Source: Pseudomonas putida (GTDB taxonomy: Bacteria; Pseudomonadota; Gammaproteobacteria; Pseudomonadales; Pseudomonadaceae). From it: a stretch of DNA of 64,000 nt. The stretch is from the NCBI RefSeq assembly GCF_002906855.1, contig NZ_MINI01000038.1:992001-1056000 (forward strand). The letters run 5' to 3'. The notes beneath the pieces were generated by a model. The model had not been told where the DNA came from. It did not search any database and worked only from the letters and a program-made list of their open reading frames with translations. Of the stretch, positions 16,469 to 25,298 are shown piece after piece. The translations under genes and the position numbers were made by a program. The number at the start of each line of letters is the position of its first letter. Positions within the stretch are counted from its first letter, which is position 1.

Positions 16469-17554
16469 TCAACGGCGAACCAGCAGCACGCCGCTTTCCA
16501 TGTGGTGGGTATAGGGGAACTGGTCGAACAACGCACAACGCTCGATGCGGTGCGTGTCCTGCAACTGGGCAATGTTCGCCGCCAGCGTCTCCGGGTTGCA
16601 CGAGATGTACAGGATCCGCTCGAAGCGCCGGGTCAGCTCGCAAGTATCCGGGTCCATCCCCGCACGCGGAGGGTCGACAAACACGGTGCCGAAGTCATAG
16701 CTCTTCAGGTCGATCCCTTCCAGCCGGCGGAACGGCCGCACCTCGTTCAGCGCCTGGGTCAGCTCTTCCGCCGACAGGCGCACCAGCCGCACGTTATCCA
16801 CAGCGTTCTCGTCGAGGTTGCTCAGCGCGGCATTGACCGAGGTCTTGCTGATTTCGGTGGCCAGCACCTGGCGCACGCGGGTGGCCAGCGGCAGGGTGAA
16901 GTTGCCGTTGCCGCAATACAGCTCCAGCAGGTCGTCCTCACGTTCGCCAATGGCCTCGAACGCCCAGCTCAGCATCTTCTGGTTCACCGCGCCGTTGGGC
17001 TGGGTGAACGCGCCTTCCGGCTGGCGGTAGCTGAAGACCCGACCGGCGACATCGAGCTTTTCCACCGCATAGTCGCGGCCGATCACCAGGCGCTTGCCCT
17101 TCGAGCGGCCGATCACGCTCACGCCAAGATCGGTGGCGAGCTGGCGCGCAGCCACTTCCCAGGCCTCGTCCAGCGGGCGGTGGTAGCACATCGTGACCAT
17201 GGCATCGCCGGCGAGGGTGGTGAGGAACTCCACCTGGAACAGGCGATTGCCCAGTTCCTCGCTGGCCTGCCAAGCGGCCCTCAAGCGCGGCATCAGCTCA
17301 TTGATGCGCTGGCTGGCGATGGGGAAGTCGTCGATCAGTATCGCTTTGTGCTTGTCGCCCGGGGCGAACATCGCGTAGTGGCGCTGGCCATCCTCGCGCC
17401 ACAGGCGGAACTCGGCGCGCAGGCGGTAGTGCTCGCGCGGCGAGTCGAAAACGGCCGGTTCGGGCGCGCCGAAGGGCGCCAGCAGCTCGCGCAAGCGGGC
17501 GACTTTGCCCTCGAGCTGGGTGTCGTAGGCGGAAGGATCGAAGACAGCACTCAT
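16469..17554 (-). CDS. trmA: tRNA (uracil-54-C5)-methyltransferase
   Basis: TrmA makes ribothymidine at tRNA position 54 using S-adenosylmethionine. The 361-residue protein has the SAM-binding motif (LLELYCGNGNFTLPLA), the TVFVDPPRAGMD motif and the nucleophilic Cys in ISCNPETLAANI. Length is normal for the E. coli-type enzyme. Its start codon overlaps the stop codon of the upstream purine-permease gene by 4 bp (ATGA), so the two are translationally coupled, although no functional link is obvious. Confidence 0.95.
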   Translation of the reverse strand: MSAVFDPSAYDTQLEGKVARLRELLAPFGAPEPAVFDSPREHYRLRAEFRLWREDGQRHYAMFAPGDKHKAILIDDFPIASQRINELMPRLRAAWQASEELGNRLFQVEFLTTLAGDAMVTMCYHRPLDEAWEVAARQLATDLGVSVIGRSKGKRLVIGRDYAVEKLDVAGRVFSYRQPEGAFTQPNGAVNQKMLSWAFEAIGEREDDLLELYCGNGNFTLPLATRVRQVLATEISKTSVNAALSNLDENAVDNVRLVRLSAEELTQALNEVRPFRRLEGIDLKSYDFGTVFVDPPRAGMDPDTCELTRRFERILYISCNPETLAANIAQLQDTHRIERCALFDQFPYTHHMESGVLLVRR

Positions 17555-18846
17555 GCGTTGAACCAGCCCAGCTTGATGACGAACAGGATGGAAAGGATCA
17601 CCAGAGCCGGGTTCAGGTCGCGGTGGCGGCCAGAGATCAGCTTGACGGCGGTCCAGGAGATGAAGCCGAAGGCGATGCCATTGGCGATCGAGTAAGTCAG
17701 CGGCATGGCCAGGGCGGTCACCACCACCGGTGCGGCCTCGGTGACGTCGTCCCAGTTGATTTCCGCCAGGCCCGAGGCCATCAGCACGGCGACGAACAGC
17801 AGTGCCGGGGCGGTGGCAAAGGCCGGCACGCTACCGGCCAGTGGGGCGAAGAACAGCGCCAGCAGGAACAGGATGGCGACCACGATGGCGGTCAAACCAG
17901 TACGGCCACCGGCGCTTACGCCAGCAGCGGATTCGATGTAGCTGGTGGTGGTCGAGGTGCCCAGCAGCGAACCGGCCATGGCGGCGGTGCTGTCGGCGAT
18001 CAGGGCACGGCCCATCTTCGGCATGTGGCCGTCCTTGCCCATCAGGCCGGCGCGCTTGGCCACGCCGATCAGGGTGCCGGAGTTGTCGAACAGGTCGACG
18101 AACAGGAAGGCGAAGATCACGCTGACCAGGCCGACGTCGAGGGCGCTCTTGATGTCCAGCTGGAGGAAGGTCGGCGCCAGCGACGGCGGCATCGAGACCA
18201 CACCGCCGAACGGTGTCACGCCCATCAGGATCGAGGCGATGGTCACGGCCAGAATGCCGATCAGCACTGCGCCACGAACTTTGAGCGACTCAAGGCCAAC
18301 GATCAGGAAGAAGCCTAGGGTGGCGAGGATCGGCGCCGGCTGCTTGAGGTCACCAAGGCCCACCAGGGTCGCCGGGTTATCGACGACGATGCCGGCGTTA
18401 TGCAGAGCGATGAGTGCCAGGAACAGGCCGATACCTGCAGCAATCGCCGAACGCAGCGGCAGCGGGATGCTGTTCACGATCCATTCGCGGATGCGGAAGA
18501 TCGACAGCAGGAAGAACATCACTGCGGAGAGGAACACCGCGCCCAGGGCCACCTGCCAGGTGTGGCCCATGTGCAGGACTACCGTGTAGGTGAAGAACGC
18601 GTTCAGGCCCATGCCCGGCGCCAGAGCGATCGGGTAGTTGGCAATCAGGCCCATGGTGGTCGAGCCGATGGCGGCGGCCAGGCAGGTGGCGACGAAAATC
18701 GCACCTTTGTCCATGCCGGTCTCGCCGAGGATGCTCGGGTTGACGAACAGGATGTAGGCCATGGCCAGGAAGGTGGTGACGCCCGCAAGAATCTCGGTGC
18801 GCACGTTGGTGTTGTGTGCTTTTAGTTGAAACAGCCTTTCCAGCAT
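17551..18846 (-). CDS. AzgA-like adenine/guanine/hypoxanthine permease
   Basis: This NCS2-superfamily proton symporter of the AzgA branch has 431 residues and about 12-14 hydrophobic helices. The start (MLERLFQLKAHNTNVRTEIL) and the motifs GVTTFLAMAYILFVNP, APGMGLNAFFTY and SAAGVSAGGRTGLTA are diagnostic. It imports purine bases. The 190-bp upstream region contains a GC-rich stem followed by a T-run on the coding strand near 18950, but I do not recognise a purine riboswitch. trmA follows in the same transcript. Confidence 0.9.
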   Translation of the reverse strand: MLERLFQLKAHNTNVRTEILAGVTTFLAMAYILFVNPSILGETGMDKGAIFVATCLAAAIGSTTMGLIANYPIALAPGMGLNAFFTYTVVLHMGHTWQVALGAVFLSAVMFFLLSIFRIREWIVNSIPLPLRSAIAAGIGLFLALIALHNAGIVVDNPATLVGLGDLKQPAPILATLGFFLIVGLESLKVRGAVLIGILAVTIASILMGVTPFGGVVSMPPSLAPTFLQLDIKSALDVGLVSVIFAFLFVDLFDNSGTLIGVAKRAGLMGKDGHMPKMGRALIADSTAAMAGSLLGTSTTTSYIESAAGVSAGGRTGLTAIVVAILFLLALFFAPLAGSVPAFATAPALLFVAVLMASGLAEINWDDVTEAAPVVVTALAMPLTYSIANGIAFGFISWTAVKLISGRHRDLNPALVILSILFVIKLGWFNA

Positions 18847-19036
18847 GCCCGCTCCCCAGGGCGCCCTCGCGCCGTGAATGTATCGACCCCATCAGCAAAG
18901 CACAGACCGTAGCGGATGCCGTGCTTTTGTGTGGGGCGGAAAAAAGCCGCGCATCATACCAGCATGCTCGGCGGGGGCCTATCGCCGTTGGGGAATGGGT
19001 AGTCTGTGCCGGCCTTTTCGCGAGGCAGGCGAGCAA

Positions 19037-20257
19037 TCAGCCGTTGTGCAAGCGGTCCCGCTTGGCCAGTGTAGGGAACAACTTTATCCACACCCCGGTC
19101 ACCACCAGCGTGCCCACGCCGCCCAGCACCACCGCCGGCACCGTGCCAAACCAGTGCGCCGTTACCCCGGACTCGAACTCGCCCAACTGGTTCGAGGCAC
19201 CGATGAACAACCCGTTCACCGCGCTTACCCGCCCACGCATCTCGTCCGGCGTCTCCAACTGCACGAAGGCACCGCGGATCACCATGCTGATCATGTCCGC
19301 CGCGCCGAGCACCACCAGCACCGCCATCGAGAACCAGAACGAGGTCGACAGGCCGAAGGCGATGGTTGCCACGCCAAACAGGCCGACGGCGGTGAACATG
19401 GTGCGGCCGACCTTGCGCTCGACCGGGAAACGCGCCAGCCACAGCGACATCAGCAATGCCCCGACCGCCGGCGCCGAGCGCAGCAGGCCCAGGCCCCATG
19501 GGCCGGTAAGCAGGATGTCCTTGGCGAACACCGGCAGCAGGGCGGTGGCGCCACCCAGCAGCACGGCAAACAAGTCCAGCGAGATGGCCCCGAGGATGTC
19601 GGGCCGGCTGCGGATGAAGCGGATTCCGGCCATCAGCGATTCGAGACTGGCGCGGCCACGCTGAGGCACCTGCTGGCGCGAGTCGAGGCTGAGCATCAAC
19701 AGGCAGGCGATGGCGTACAGGGCGACGGTCGGGCCGTACACCCAGGTGCTGCCGAAGGCGTACAGGAAGCCGCCCACGGCCGGGGCGACGATGGTGGCCG
19801 CCTGGGTCGCCGAAGCCGAGGCCGCCACCGCCCGCGGGAACAGCCCCGGCGGCACCACATTGGGCAGCAGTGCCTGAGTCGCTGGCATTTCGAACGAGCG
19901 GGTGGCGCCGAGCAGGAAAGCCAGGACGAAGATCAGCTCGCGGCTGACGTTGTCGGTGGCGCTGCCCACGGCCAGCGCCAGGGCGATCAGCCCCTGCAAG
20001 CTCTGGCACAGCGCCGCGACCTTGCGCCGGTCATAGCGGTCGGCGACGTGCCCGGTGTGCAACATGAACAGTACCCGGGGGGCGAATTCGACCAGGCCCA
20101 CCAGGCCCAGGTCGAGCACATTGCCGGTCAGCTGGTAGAGGTGCCAGCCAATGGCCACGGTGAGCATCTGGAAGCCGCTGGCGGTGAACACCCGGGCCAG
20201 CCAGAAGGCGATGAAAGGGCGGTGATGACGCAACAACTGCGGTGCGGATTCGGACAT
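19037..20257 (-). CDS. MFS exporter, EntS-like
   Basis: This 406-residue major facilitator protein has about 12 helices and belongs to the EntS-like (MFS_3) group: FWLARVFTASGFQMLTVAIGWHLYQLTG at the N-terminus and the DRYDRRKVA cytoplasmic loop. The start at 20257 (MSESAPQLLRHHRPF) was chosen; the frame is open further upstream, but that part has no membrane-protein character. Relatives export siderophores or drugs; the substrate is unknown. A striking set of overlapping palindromes lies 50-76 bp upstream. No regulator gene is adjacent. Confidence 0.82.
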   Translation of the reverse strand: MSESAPQLLRHHRPFIAFWLARVFTASGFQMLTVAIGWHLYQLTGNVLDLGLVGLVEFAPRVLFMLHTGHVADRYDRRKVAALCQSLQGLIALALAVGSATDNVSRELIFVLAFLLGATRSFEMPATQALLPNVVPPGLFPRAVAASASATQAATIVAPAVGGFLYAFGSTWVYGPTVALYAIACLLMLSLDSRQQVPQRGRASLESLMAGIRFIRSRPDILGAISLDLFAVLLGGATALLPVFAKDILLTGPWGLGLLRSAPAVGALLMSLWLARFPVERKVGRTMFTAVGLFGVATIAFGLSTSFWFSMAVLVVLGAADMISMVIRGAFVQLETPDEMRGRVSAVNGLFIGASNQLGEFESGVTAHWFGTVPAVVLGGVGTLVVTGVWIKLFPTLAKRDRLHNG

Positions 20258-20306
20258 CGGAAACCTGTTGGCCTCGGCGCAGTAGAGGGGCCCGCAGCGT
20301 ATCATC

Positions 20307-20333
20307 TGTTTGTAACAAACAGTTACTGTTTGC
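20307..20333. promoter_or_regulatory. Overlapping palindromes upstream of the MFS gene
   Basis: CTGTTTG, CAAACAG and CTGTTTG follow one another with 3-bp spacers (TAA, TTA). Each adjacent pair is a perfect 7+3+7 palindrome, and a third dyad, GTAAC-N5-GTTAC, is nested inside. This suits binding of one or two repressor dimers, TetR- or MarR-like by appearance. Confidence 0.55.
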
Positions 20334-20442
20334 CATGGTCGGCACTTTTTCACGTGGCGTGAAAGAGGGTGGGGCAACGGGTCACGCGGCAATCAACCAC
20401 ACGGCCCGGCGGGCCATTCGGGACTATGCTTCCTAACAGTCG

Positions 20443-20456
20443 TTGATCTGGATCAA
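20443..20456. promoter_or_regulatory. Anr/FNR box upstream of cioA
   Basis: TTGAT-CTGG-ATCAA is a perfect match to the Anr/FNR consensus TTGAT-N4-ATCAA. It lies about 150 bp before cioA. In pseudomonads Anr represses the cyanide-insensitive oxidase at low oxygen, so a repressor role fits. Confidence 0.8.
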
Positions 20457-20602
20457 TTGTTCCAGATCTAACGAATTGGCCCTTGGGCCGGAATCCCTGC
20501 GATCGAACAGAACAATTCCAATGTGCCGCACTCGACTACCGTGGGGGCAGTGGGCGACGGGGCCACAAGCCCGGACGCCGGATTATCTGAAGAGGAAGCA
20601 CC

Positions 20603-22039
20603 ATGTTCGGAATAGAGGCCTTAGAACTCGCCCGAATGCAGTTTGCCTTTACCGTGTCGTTCCACATCCTGTTCCCGGCCATCACCATTGGCCTGGCGAG
20701 CTACCTGGCAGTCCTCGAAGGCCTCTGGCTGCGGACCCACAACCAGGTTTACCGTGACCTCTACCACTTCTGGTCGAAGATCTTCGCCGTCAACTTCGGC
20801 ATGGGCGTGGTCTCCGGCCTGGTCATGGCTTACCAGTTCGGCACCAACTGGAGCCGCTTCTCCGACTTTGCCGGCGCCATTACCGGCCCGTTGCTGACCT
20901 ATGAAGTGCTCACCGCCTTCTTCCTTGAGGCGGGTTTCCTGGGCGTCATGCTGTTTGGCTGGAACCGCGTTGGCCGTGGCCTGCACTTCTTTTCCACGGT
21001 GATGGTCGCGCTCGGCACCCTGGTCTCGACCTTCTGGATTCTCGCCTCCAACAGCTGGATGCAGACCCCTCAGGGCCACGAGATCATCGATGGCCGGGTG
21101 GTGCCGGTGGACTGGTTCGCGGTGGTGTTCAACCCGTCGTTCCCCTATCGCCTGATGCACATGGCCACTGCTGCGTTCGTGTCCACGGCGTTCTTCGTCG
21201 GTGCGTCGGCCGCCTGGCACCTGCTGCGTGGGCGTGACAACCCGGCGGTGCGCAAGATGCTGTCGATGGCCATGTGGATGGCTCTGGTCGTTGCCCCGAT
21301 CCAGGCGGTAATCGGTGATTTCCATGGCCTCAACACGCTCAAGCATCAGCCGGTGAAGATCGCCGCGATCGAAGGCCACTGGGAGAACGTGCCCGGTGAG
21401 CCGACCCCGCTGATCCTGTTCGGCATCCCCGACATGAAGGCCGAAACCACCCGGTTCAAGGTCGAAATCCCGGCGCTCGGCAGCCTGATCCTGACCCACA
21501 GCCTGGACAAGCAGGTGCCGGCGATGAAGGAGTTCCCGCCTGAGGATCGGCCCAACTCGACCATCGTGTTCTGGTCATTCCGAATCATGGTCGGGCTCGG
21601 CTTCCTGATGATCTTCGTCGGCCTGTGGAGCCTGTGGCTGCGCAAGCGCGGCACCCTCTACACCTCGCGGCCGTTCCTGTACCTGGCCCTGTGGATGGGC
21701 CCGTCCGGGCTGATCGCGCTGCTCGCCGGGTGGTTCACCACCGAAATCGGCCGCCAGCCGTGGGTGGTGTATGGCCTGATGCGCACCGCCGATGGCGTGT
21801 CCAACCACAGTTATGCACAGCTCGGCTTCACCCTGGTGGCATTCGTGGTGGTGTACTTCGCCCTGTTCGGTACCGGCCTTGGCTACATGATGCGCCTGGT
21901 GCGCAAAGGCCCGCAGACCGGCGAGGGTGATGAACACAACCCCGGTGGCCCTGGCACCCAACGCACGCCGGCGCGGCCGCTGTCCGCCGCCGATGATGGC
22001 CATGAGGCCGAGTCTGCCAGCCTGAGCAAGGGGAACTGA
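20603..22039 (+). CDS. cioA: Cyanide-insensitive bd-type quinol oxidase, subunit I
   Basis: CioA is the haem-carrying subunit of the membrane quinol oxidase that reduces oxygen to water without pumping protons and resists cyanide. The 478-residue protein has nine or so helices. It shows the N-terminal haem-ligand region (FTVSFHILFPAITIGLASYL), a short Q-loop as in CIO enzymes, and GWFTTEIGRQPWVVYGLMRT, typical of this class. GAGGAAG precedes the ATG. The operon is cioA-cioB-DUF2474 with 3- and 9-bp gaps, closed by a terminator. An Anr box upstream implies oxygen control. Confidence 0.95.
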   Translation: MFGIEALELARMQFAFTVSFHILFPAITIGLASYLAVLEGLWLRTHNQVYRDLYHFWSKIFAVNFGMGVVSGLVMAYQFGTNWSRFSDFAGAITGPLLTYEVLTAFFLEAGFLGVMLFGWNRVGRGLHFFSTVMVALGTLVSTFWILASNSWMQTPQGHEIIDGRVVPVDWFAVVFNPSFPYRLMHMATAAFVSTAFFVGASAAWHLLRGRDNPAVRKMLSMAMWMALVVAPIQAVIGDFHGLNTLKHQPVKIAAIEGHWENVPGEPTPLILFGIPDMKAETTRFKVEIPALGSLILTHSLDKQVPAMKEFPPEDRPNSTIVFWSFRIMVGLGFLMIFVGLWSLWLRKRGTLYTSRPFLYLALWMGPSGLIALLAGWFTTEIGRQPWVVYGLMRTADGVSNHSYAQLGFTLVAFVVVYFALFGTGLGYMMRLVRKGPQTGEGDEHNPGGPGTQRTPARPLSAADDGHEAESASLSKGN

Positions 22040-22042
22040 GCC

Positions 22043-23050
22043 ATGGGTATCGACCTTCCGCTGATCTGGGCCGTGATCATCATCTTCGGCGTCATGATGT
22101 ACGTGGTGATGGATGGTTTCGACTTGGGCATCGGCATGCTCTTCCCCTTCGTCAAGGGCGAGCGTGACCGCGATGTGATGATGAATACCGTTGCGCCCGT
22201 CTGGGACGGCAACGAAACCTGGTTGGTGCTGGGCGGTGCCGGGCTGTTCGGGGCGTTCCCGATGGCCTACGCGGTGGTGCTCGAAGCGCTGTACCTGCCG
22301 CTGATCCTGATGCTGATCGGCCTGATCTTCCGTGGCGTGGCCTTCGAGTTCCGCTTCAAGGCCAAGGCCGACAAGCGTCATGTGTGGGACAAGGCGTTCA
22401 TCGGCGGTTCGCTGGTTGCCACCTTCTTCCAGGGCGTGGCGCTGGGCGCCTTCCTTGAAGGCTTCAAGGTGGTCGACCGGCACTTCGCCGGTGGCACCCT
22501 CGACTGGTTGACGCCGTTCAGCCTGTTCTGCGGCCTTGGGCTGATCGTCGCCTACACCCTGCTGGGCTGTACCTGGCTGATCATGAAGACCGAGGGCGAC
22601 CTGCAATTGAAGATGCACGACCTCGCCCGACCGCTGGCGCTGGTGCTGCTGGCGGTGATCGGCATCGTCAGCCTGTGGACCCCGATCGCCTACCCGCAGA
22701 TTGCCGATCGCTGGTTCAGCATGCCCAACCTGTTCTGGTTCATGCCGGTGCCGCTGCTGGTACTGGTGACCTTCTACGGCTTGCTCAAGGCGGTGGCGCG
22801 CAATGCCCACTACACGCCGTTCCTGCTCACCCTGGTGTTGATATTCCTGGGCTACAGCGGGCTGGGCATCAGCCTGTGGCCGAACATCATCCCGCCGTCG
22901 ATCTCGATCTGGGATGCCGCAGCGCCGCCGCAGAGCCAGGGCTTCATGCTGGTGGGCACGTTGTTCATCCTGCCGTTCATCCTCATGTACACCTTCTGGA
23001 GCTACTACGTGTTCCGCGGCAAGGTGACCCATGAAGACGGCTATCACTAG
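22043..23050 (+). CDS. cioB: Cyanide-insensitive bd-type quinol oxidase, subunit II
   Basis: CioB (335 residues) is the integral-membrane partner of CioA. The start GIDLPLIWAVIIIFGVMMYVVMDGFDLGIGMLFPF and the WDGNETWLVLGGAGLFGAFP motif are classic for subunit II. It starts 3 bp after cioA and is followed 9 bp later by a small DUF2474 gene. Confidence 0.95.
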   Translation: MGIDLPLIWAVIIIFGVMMYVVMDGFDLGIGMLFPFVKGERDRDVMMNTVAPVWDGNETWLVLGGAGLFGAFPMAYAVVLEALYLPLILMLIGLIFRGVAFEFRFKAKADKRHVWDKAFIGGSLVATFFQGVALGAFLEGFKVVDRHFAGGTLDWLTPFSLFCGLGLIVAYTLLGCTWLIMKTEGDLQLKMHDLARPLALVLLAVIGIVSLWTPIAYPQIADRWFSMPNLFWFMPVPLLVLVTFYGLLKAVARNAHYTPFLLTLVLIFLGYSGLGISLWPNIIPPSISIWDAAAPPQSQGFMLVGTLFILPFILMYTFWSYYVFRGKVTHEDGYH

Positions 23051-23059
23051 GAGGGCCAC

Positions 23060-23215
23060 ATGATGACCGGTAAACATGGCCTGGAAGAGAAGAAACCGCT
23101 GTGGCAGCGGCTGGGTTGGCTGGTGCTGATCTGGGCGATGAGCGTGGCGGCCCTGGGCATGGCGGCCTGGGTGATGCGCCTGTTCATGGGGGCCGCTGGC
23201 CTGACCACCCATTGA
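23060..23215 (+). CDS. Small DUF2474-type subunit of the Cio oxidase
   Basis: This 51-residue ORF is easily missed because of its size. It begins MMTGKHGLEEKKPLWQRLGW, with a basic/aromatic cytoplasmic start, then one membrane helix (LVLIWAMSVAALGMAAWVMRLF) and a short polar tail. This matches the DUF2474 family found after cioB genes and analogous in position to CydX, which stabilises E. coli bd oxidase. GGAGGG lies 6 bp before the ATG; the second ATG at 23063 is an alternative start. A strong terminator follows at once. Confidence 0.85.
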   Translation: MMTGKHGLEEKKPLWQRLGWLVLIWAMSVAALGMAAWVMRLFMGAAGLTTH

Positions 23216-23221
23216 GTGAAA

Positions 23222-23240
23222 GGGGGCGCCTGGCGCCCCC
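23222..23240 (+). terminator. Rho-independent terminator of the cio operon
   Basis: GGGGGCGCC-T-GGCGCCCCC followed by TGCCTTTATTT, directly after the small third cio gene and before the convergent rlmG. Confidence 0.85.
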
Positions 23241-23245
23241 TGCCT

Positions 23246-24370
23246 TTATTTACGAGCCTTGAGGATCACAAATTTCGGGGTTGCAGCTACCTGCTCTACG
23301 CCACGGAACAACCGCGCCAGCTTGCTGTGATAGCCCAGATGACGGTTGCCGACGATGTAGAGCGCTCCGCCCACTACCAGCGCCTCGCGCGCCTGCTGGA
23401 ACATGCGCCAGGCGAGGAAGTCACCCACCACCTGCTGCTGGTGGAACGGTGGATTGCACAGCACCACATCCAGCGACTGCTTTTCCACCCCGGCCAGGCC
23501 GTCTCCCGGCAAGACTGTTACCGGCCGCTCACCCAGAGCCGCTTGCCAGTTCTCCTGCGCCGACTGCACCGCCATGTACGATTCATCGACCAGGGTGAAG
23601 TGCGCGTCCGGGTTGGCCAGCGCGCTGGCAATGGCCAGCACGCCGTTACCGCAGCCCAGGTCGGCTACTCGGGCGTTGCCCAGGTTGCGGGGCAAGTGGG
23701 GCAGGAAGGCACGAGTGCCGATATCCAGGCCCTCGCGGCAGAACACATTGGCATGGTTGACCAAGTCCAGCACCGGCGTGTCGAGCTGGTAGCGGGTCGG
23801 GTAGGGCGATCGGGCGGCAGGGCGGTCGGCAACCGTGGCGGTCAGCAAACGGGCCTTTTTCTGTGCCAGCGAAGCTTGCACCGGGCCGATGTACTTTTCC
23901 ATCAGGTCACCGGCCGCGCGCGGCAGGTGCTTGATCATGGCACCTGCAATCACCTGGGCGCCGGGTGCCAGGTGGCCTTGCAGGCGGATCAGTTGTTCTT
24001 CGAGCAGCGCCAGGGTCTTCGGCACGCGCACCAGCACGCGGTCAAACGGGCCCTGCCAGTGCTCGCTGGCCGGCACGAAGGGCACGCTGTCGAACGCCTT
24101 GCCATTACGCGCCAGGTTTTTCTCCAGCGCCATGTGCGCCAGGTGCGAGTCGCCGCTGCTGACTACCTGCAGATGATCGGCGAGGCTGGCTGCCAGGGCG
24201 CCGAAGCTGTCGTTGAGCACCAGTACCCGGCTGCCGGCGTCAAGGCCGTGCCCATGCAGCTGTTCGAGCAGGTATTCATCGGCGGCATCGAAGGCTTGCA
24301 GCGGGTCGTTGGCCTGGTCCGGCTGGCGGATCAGGTCGAGTTCGGCGTAGGGGGTGGTCAACAGGGGCAT
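23246..24370 (-). CDS. rlmG: 23S rRNA (guanine-1835-N2)-methyltransferase
   Basis: RlmG methylates G1835 of 23S rRNA. The protein has 374 residues in two related Rossmann halves; the C-terminal one is catalytic, with the SAM-binding motif (VADLGCGNGVLAIASAL) and the NPPF motif (VVLCNPPFHQQQ) characteristic of N2-guanine methyltransferases. The length matches E. coli RlmG. It is convergent with the cio operon. Confidence 0.94.
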   Translation of the reverse strand: MPLLTTPYAELDLIRQPDQANDPLQAFDAADEYLLEQLHGHGLDAGSRVLVLNDSFGALAASLADHLQVVSSGDSHLAHMALEKNLARNGKAFDSVPFVPASEHWQGPFDRVLVRVPKTLALLEEQLIRLQGHLAPGAQVIAGAMIKHLPRAAGDLMEKYIGPVQASLAQKKARLLTATVADRPAARSPYPTRYQLDTPVLDLVNHANVFCREGLDIGTRAFLPHLPRNLGNARVADLGCGNGVLAIASALANPDAHFTLVDESYMAVQSAQENWQAALGERPVTVLPGDGLAGVEKQSLDVVLCNPPFHQQQVVGDFLAWRMFQQAREALVVGGALYIVGNRHLGYHSKLARLFRGVEQVAATPKFVILKARK

Positions 24371-24458
24371 GGCGTCTGGCTCGGGTACGAATCTGCCCGT
24401 GGCGGTTCGCCGCGAGCTTTGGTACGCGATTCTACAGGGCTTTGCCCGAGGCCGCAGG

Positions 24459-25169
24459 CTACTGTTCGATCAGGCCGCGCATCATGGCGATGGCGATGGC
24501 ACCAGCCTTGTTGGCGGCGTTGGTCTTGGTGATCACACTGCGAATGTGGAAGTTCACCGTGCTTTGCGACAGCGTCAGGATGCAGGCAACGTCGGCGGCG
24601 GTCTTGCCGGCGGCCGACCACTTGAGCACTTCGATTTCGCGCTCGCTCATTTTCAACGGTGTGCTGAGCTTGTCCAGATGATATTCGCTGATGATCGCGT
24701 GCAGGGTGTGGCACAGCCATTGCACCTTGCAGGATTTGTCGTAAAGCTCGGCGATGCTCACATCTTTGCTTGGCCTGCAAATGCTGACTTGGCTCTCATT
24801 ATGCTGAAGGTCATGCAAGGACTGCGTCCAGCCATGGCGAAGCCCGTGTGCGCAAGCCTGCTCGCGGAAGTCGGGTACTTCGCGGTACAGGTCATCGGTC
24901 CACAATACCGGCAAGGTCGAGGTATGGCTGCGAGTCGCCGCTGCGTCCCGTTTGTAGAAGTCGTCGCGCTGGTAGCGCTCGATCCACGCGACAGGATAGT
25001 TGCTGTATAGGAACTGCCGTGGCGATTGGGCTGCCAGTTGAATGCGGACTTTCAGCCCCAGGAACACCATGTCGAGGTCTTGCGCCAGGTGCACGGCCAG
25101 ATCAAAAACCTTTTGCGGCGTGCTTTCGCTTATCAGCTGATGGAGATGCTCATGATTCCACTGAAGCAT
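24459..25169 (-). CDS. ppoR: LuxR-solo quorum-sensing regulator PpoR
   Basis: The 236-residue protein combines an N-terminal acyl-homoserine-lactone-binding domain (about residues 15-160) with a C-terminal LuxR HTH (LSTPLKMSEREIEVLKWSAAGKT, then STVNFHIRSVITKTNA). Of the ligand-pocket residues known from TraR it keeps Trp62, Tyr66, Asp75 and Trp90, but the conserved proline after that Asp is Ala76. The ATG at 25169, behind AGGGAG, was preferred to the longer frame from 25244. No luxI synthase is nearby, so this is a solo, in the position of PpoR of P. putida, which responds to 3-oxo-C6-HSL. Confidence 0.88.
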   Translation of the reverse strand: MLQWNHEHLHQLISESTPQKVFDLAVHLAQDLDMVFLGLKVRIQLAAQSPRQFLYSNYPVAWIERYQRDDFYKRDAAATRSHTSTLPVLWTDDLYREVPDFREQACAHGLRHGWTQSLHDLQHNESQVSICRPSKDVSIAELYDKSCKVQWLCHTLHAIISEYHLDKLSTPLKMSEREIEVLKWSAAGKTAADVACILTLSQSTVNFHIRSVITKTNAANKAGAIAIAMMRGLIEQ

Positions 25170-25298
25170 CTGGTCACACTCCCTGGGATGTGGTGGATTC
25201 CAATCCGTTTGCATACCGGAAAGATTGTAGGAAAAGACCGGCATTCATGTTGGGATTTTTTGTTATAGAGGCCGCATTTTTCATGTAGCCCGACACCG

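Larger units (their letters stand above)
20258..20602. promoter_or_regulatory. Divergent control region of MFS gene and cioAB (345 bp without a gene)
   Basis: I see no convincing gene here. The left half, near the MFS start, contains overlapping palindromes (20307-20333); the right half contains a perfect Anr box (20443-20456). The final 20 bp include the GAGGAAG ribosome site of cioA. Confidence 0.7.

Noticed and set aside
18847..19036. Purine riboswitch upstream of the AzgA-like permease
   Set aside because: I could not find the conserved three-way junction and loop sequences; only a GC stem with a T-run near 18950 is visible.
21575..23212. 545-residue minus-strand frame over cioA/cioB
   Set aside because: Same high-GC shadow effect; very rich in His, Gln and Asp, with no family features.
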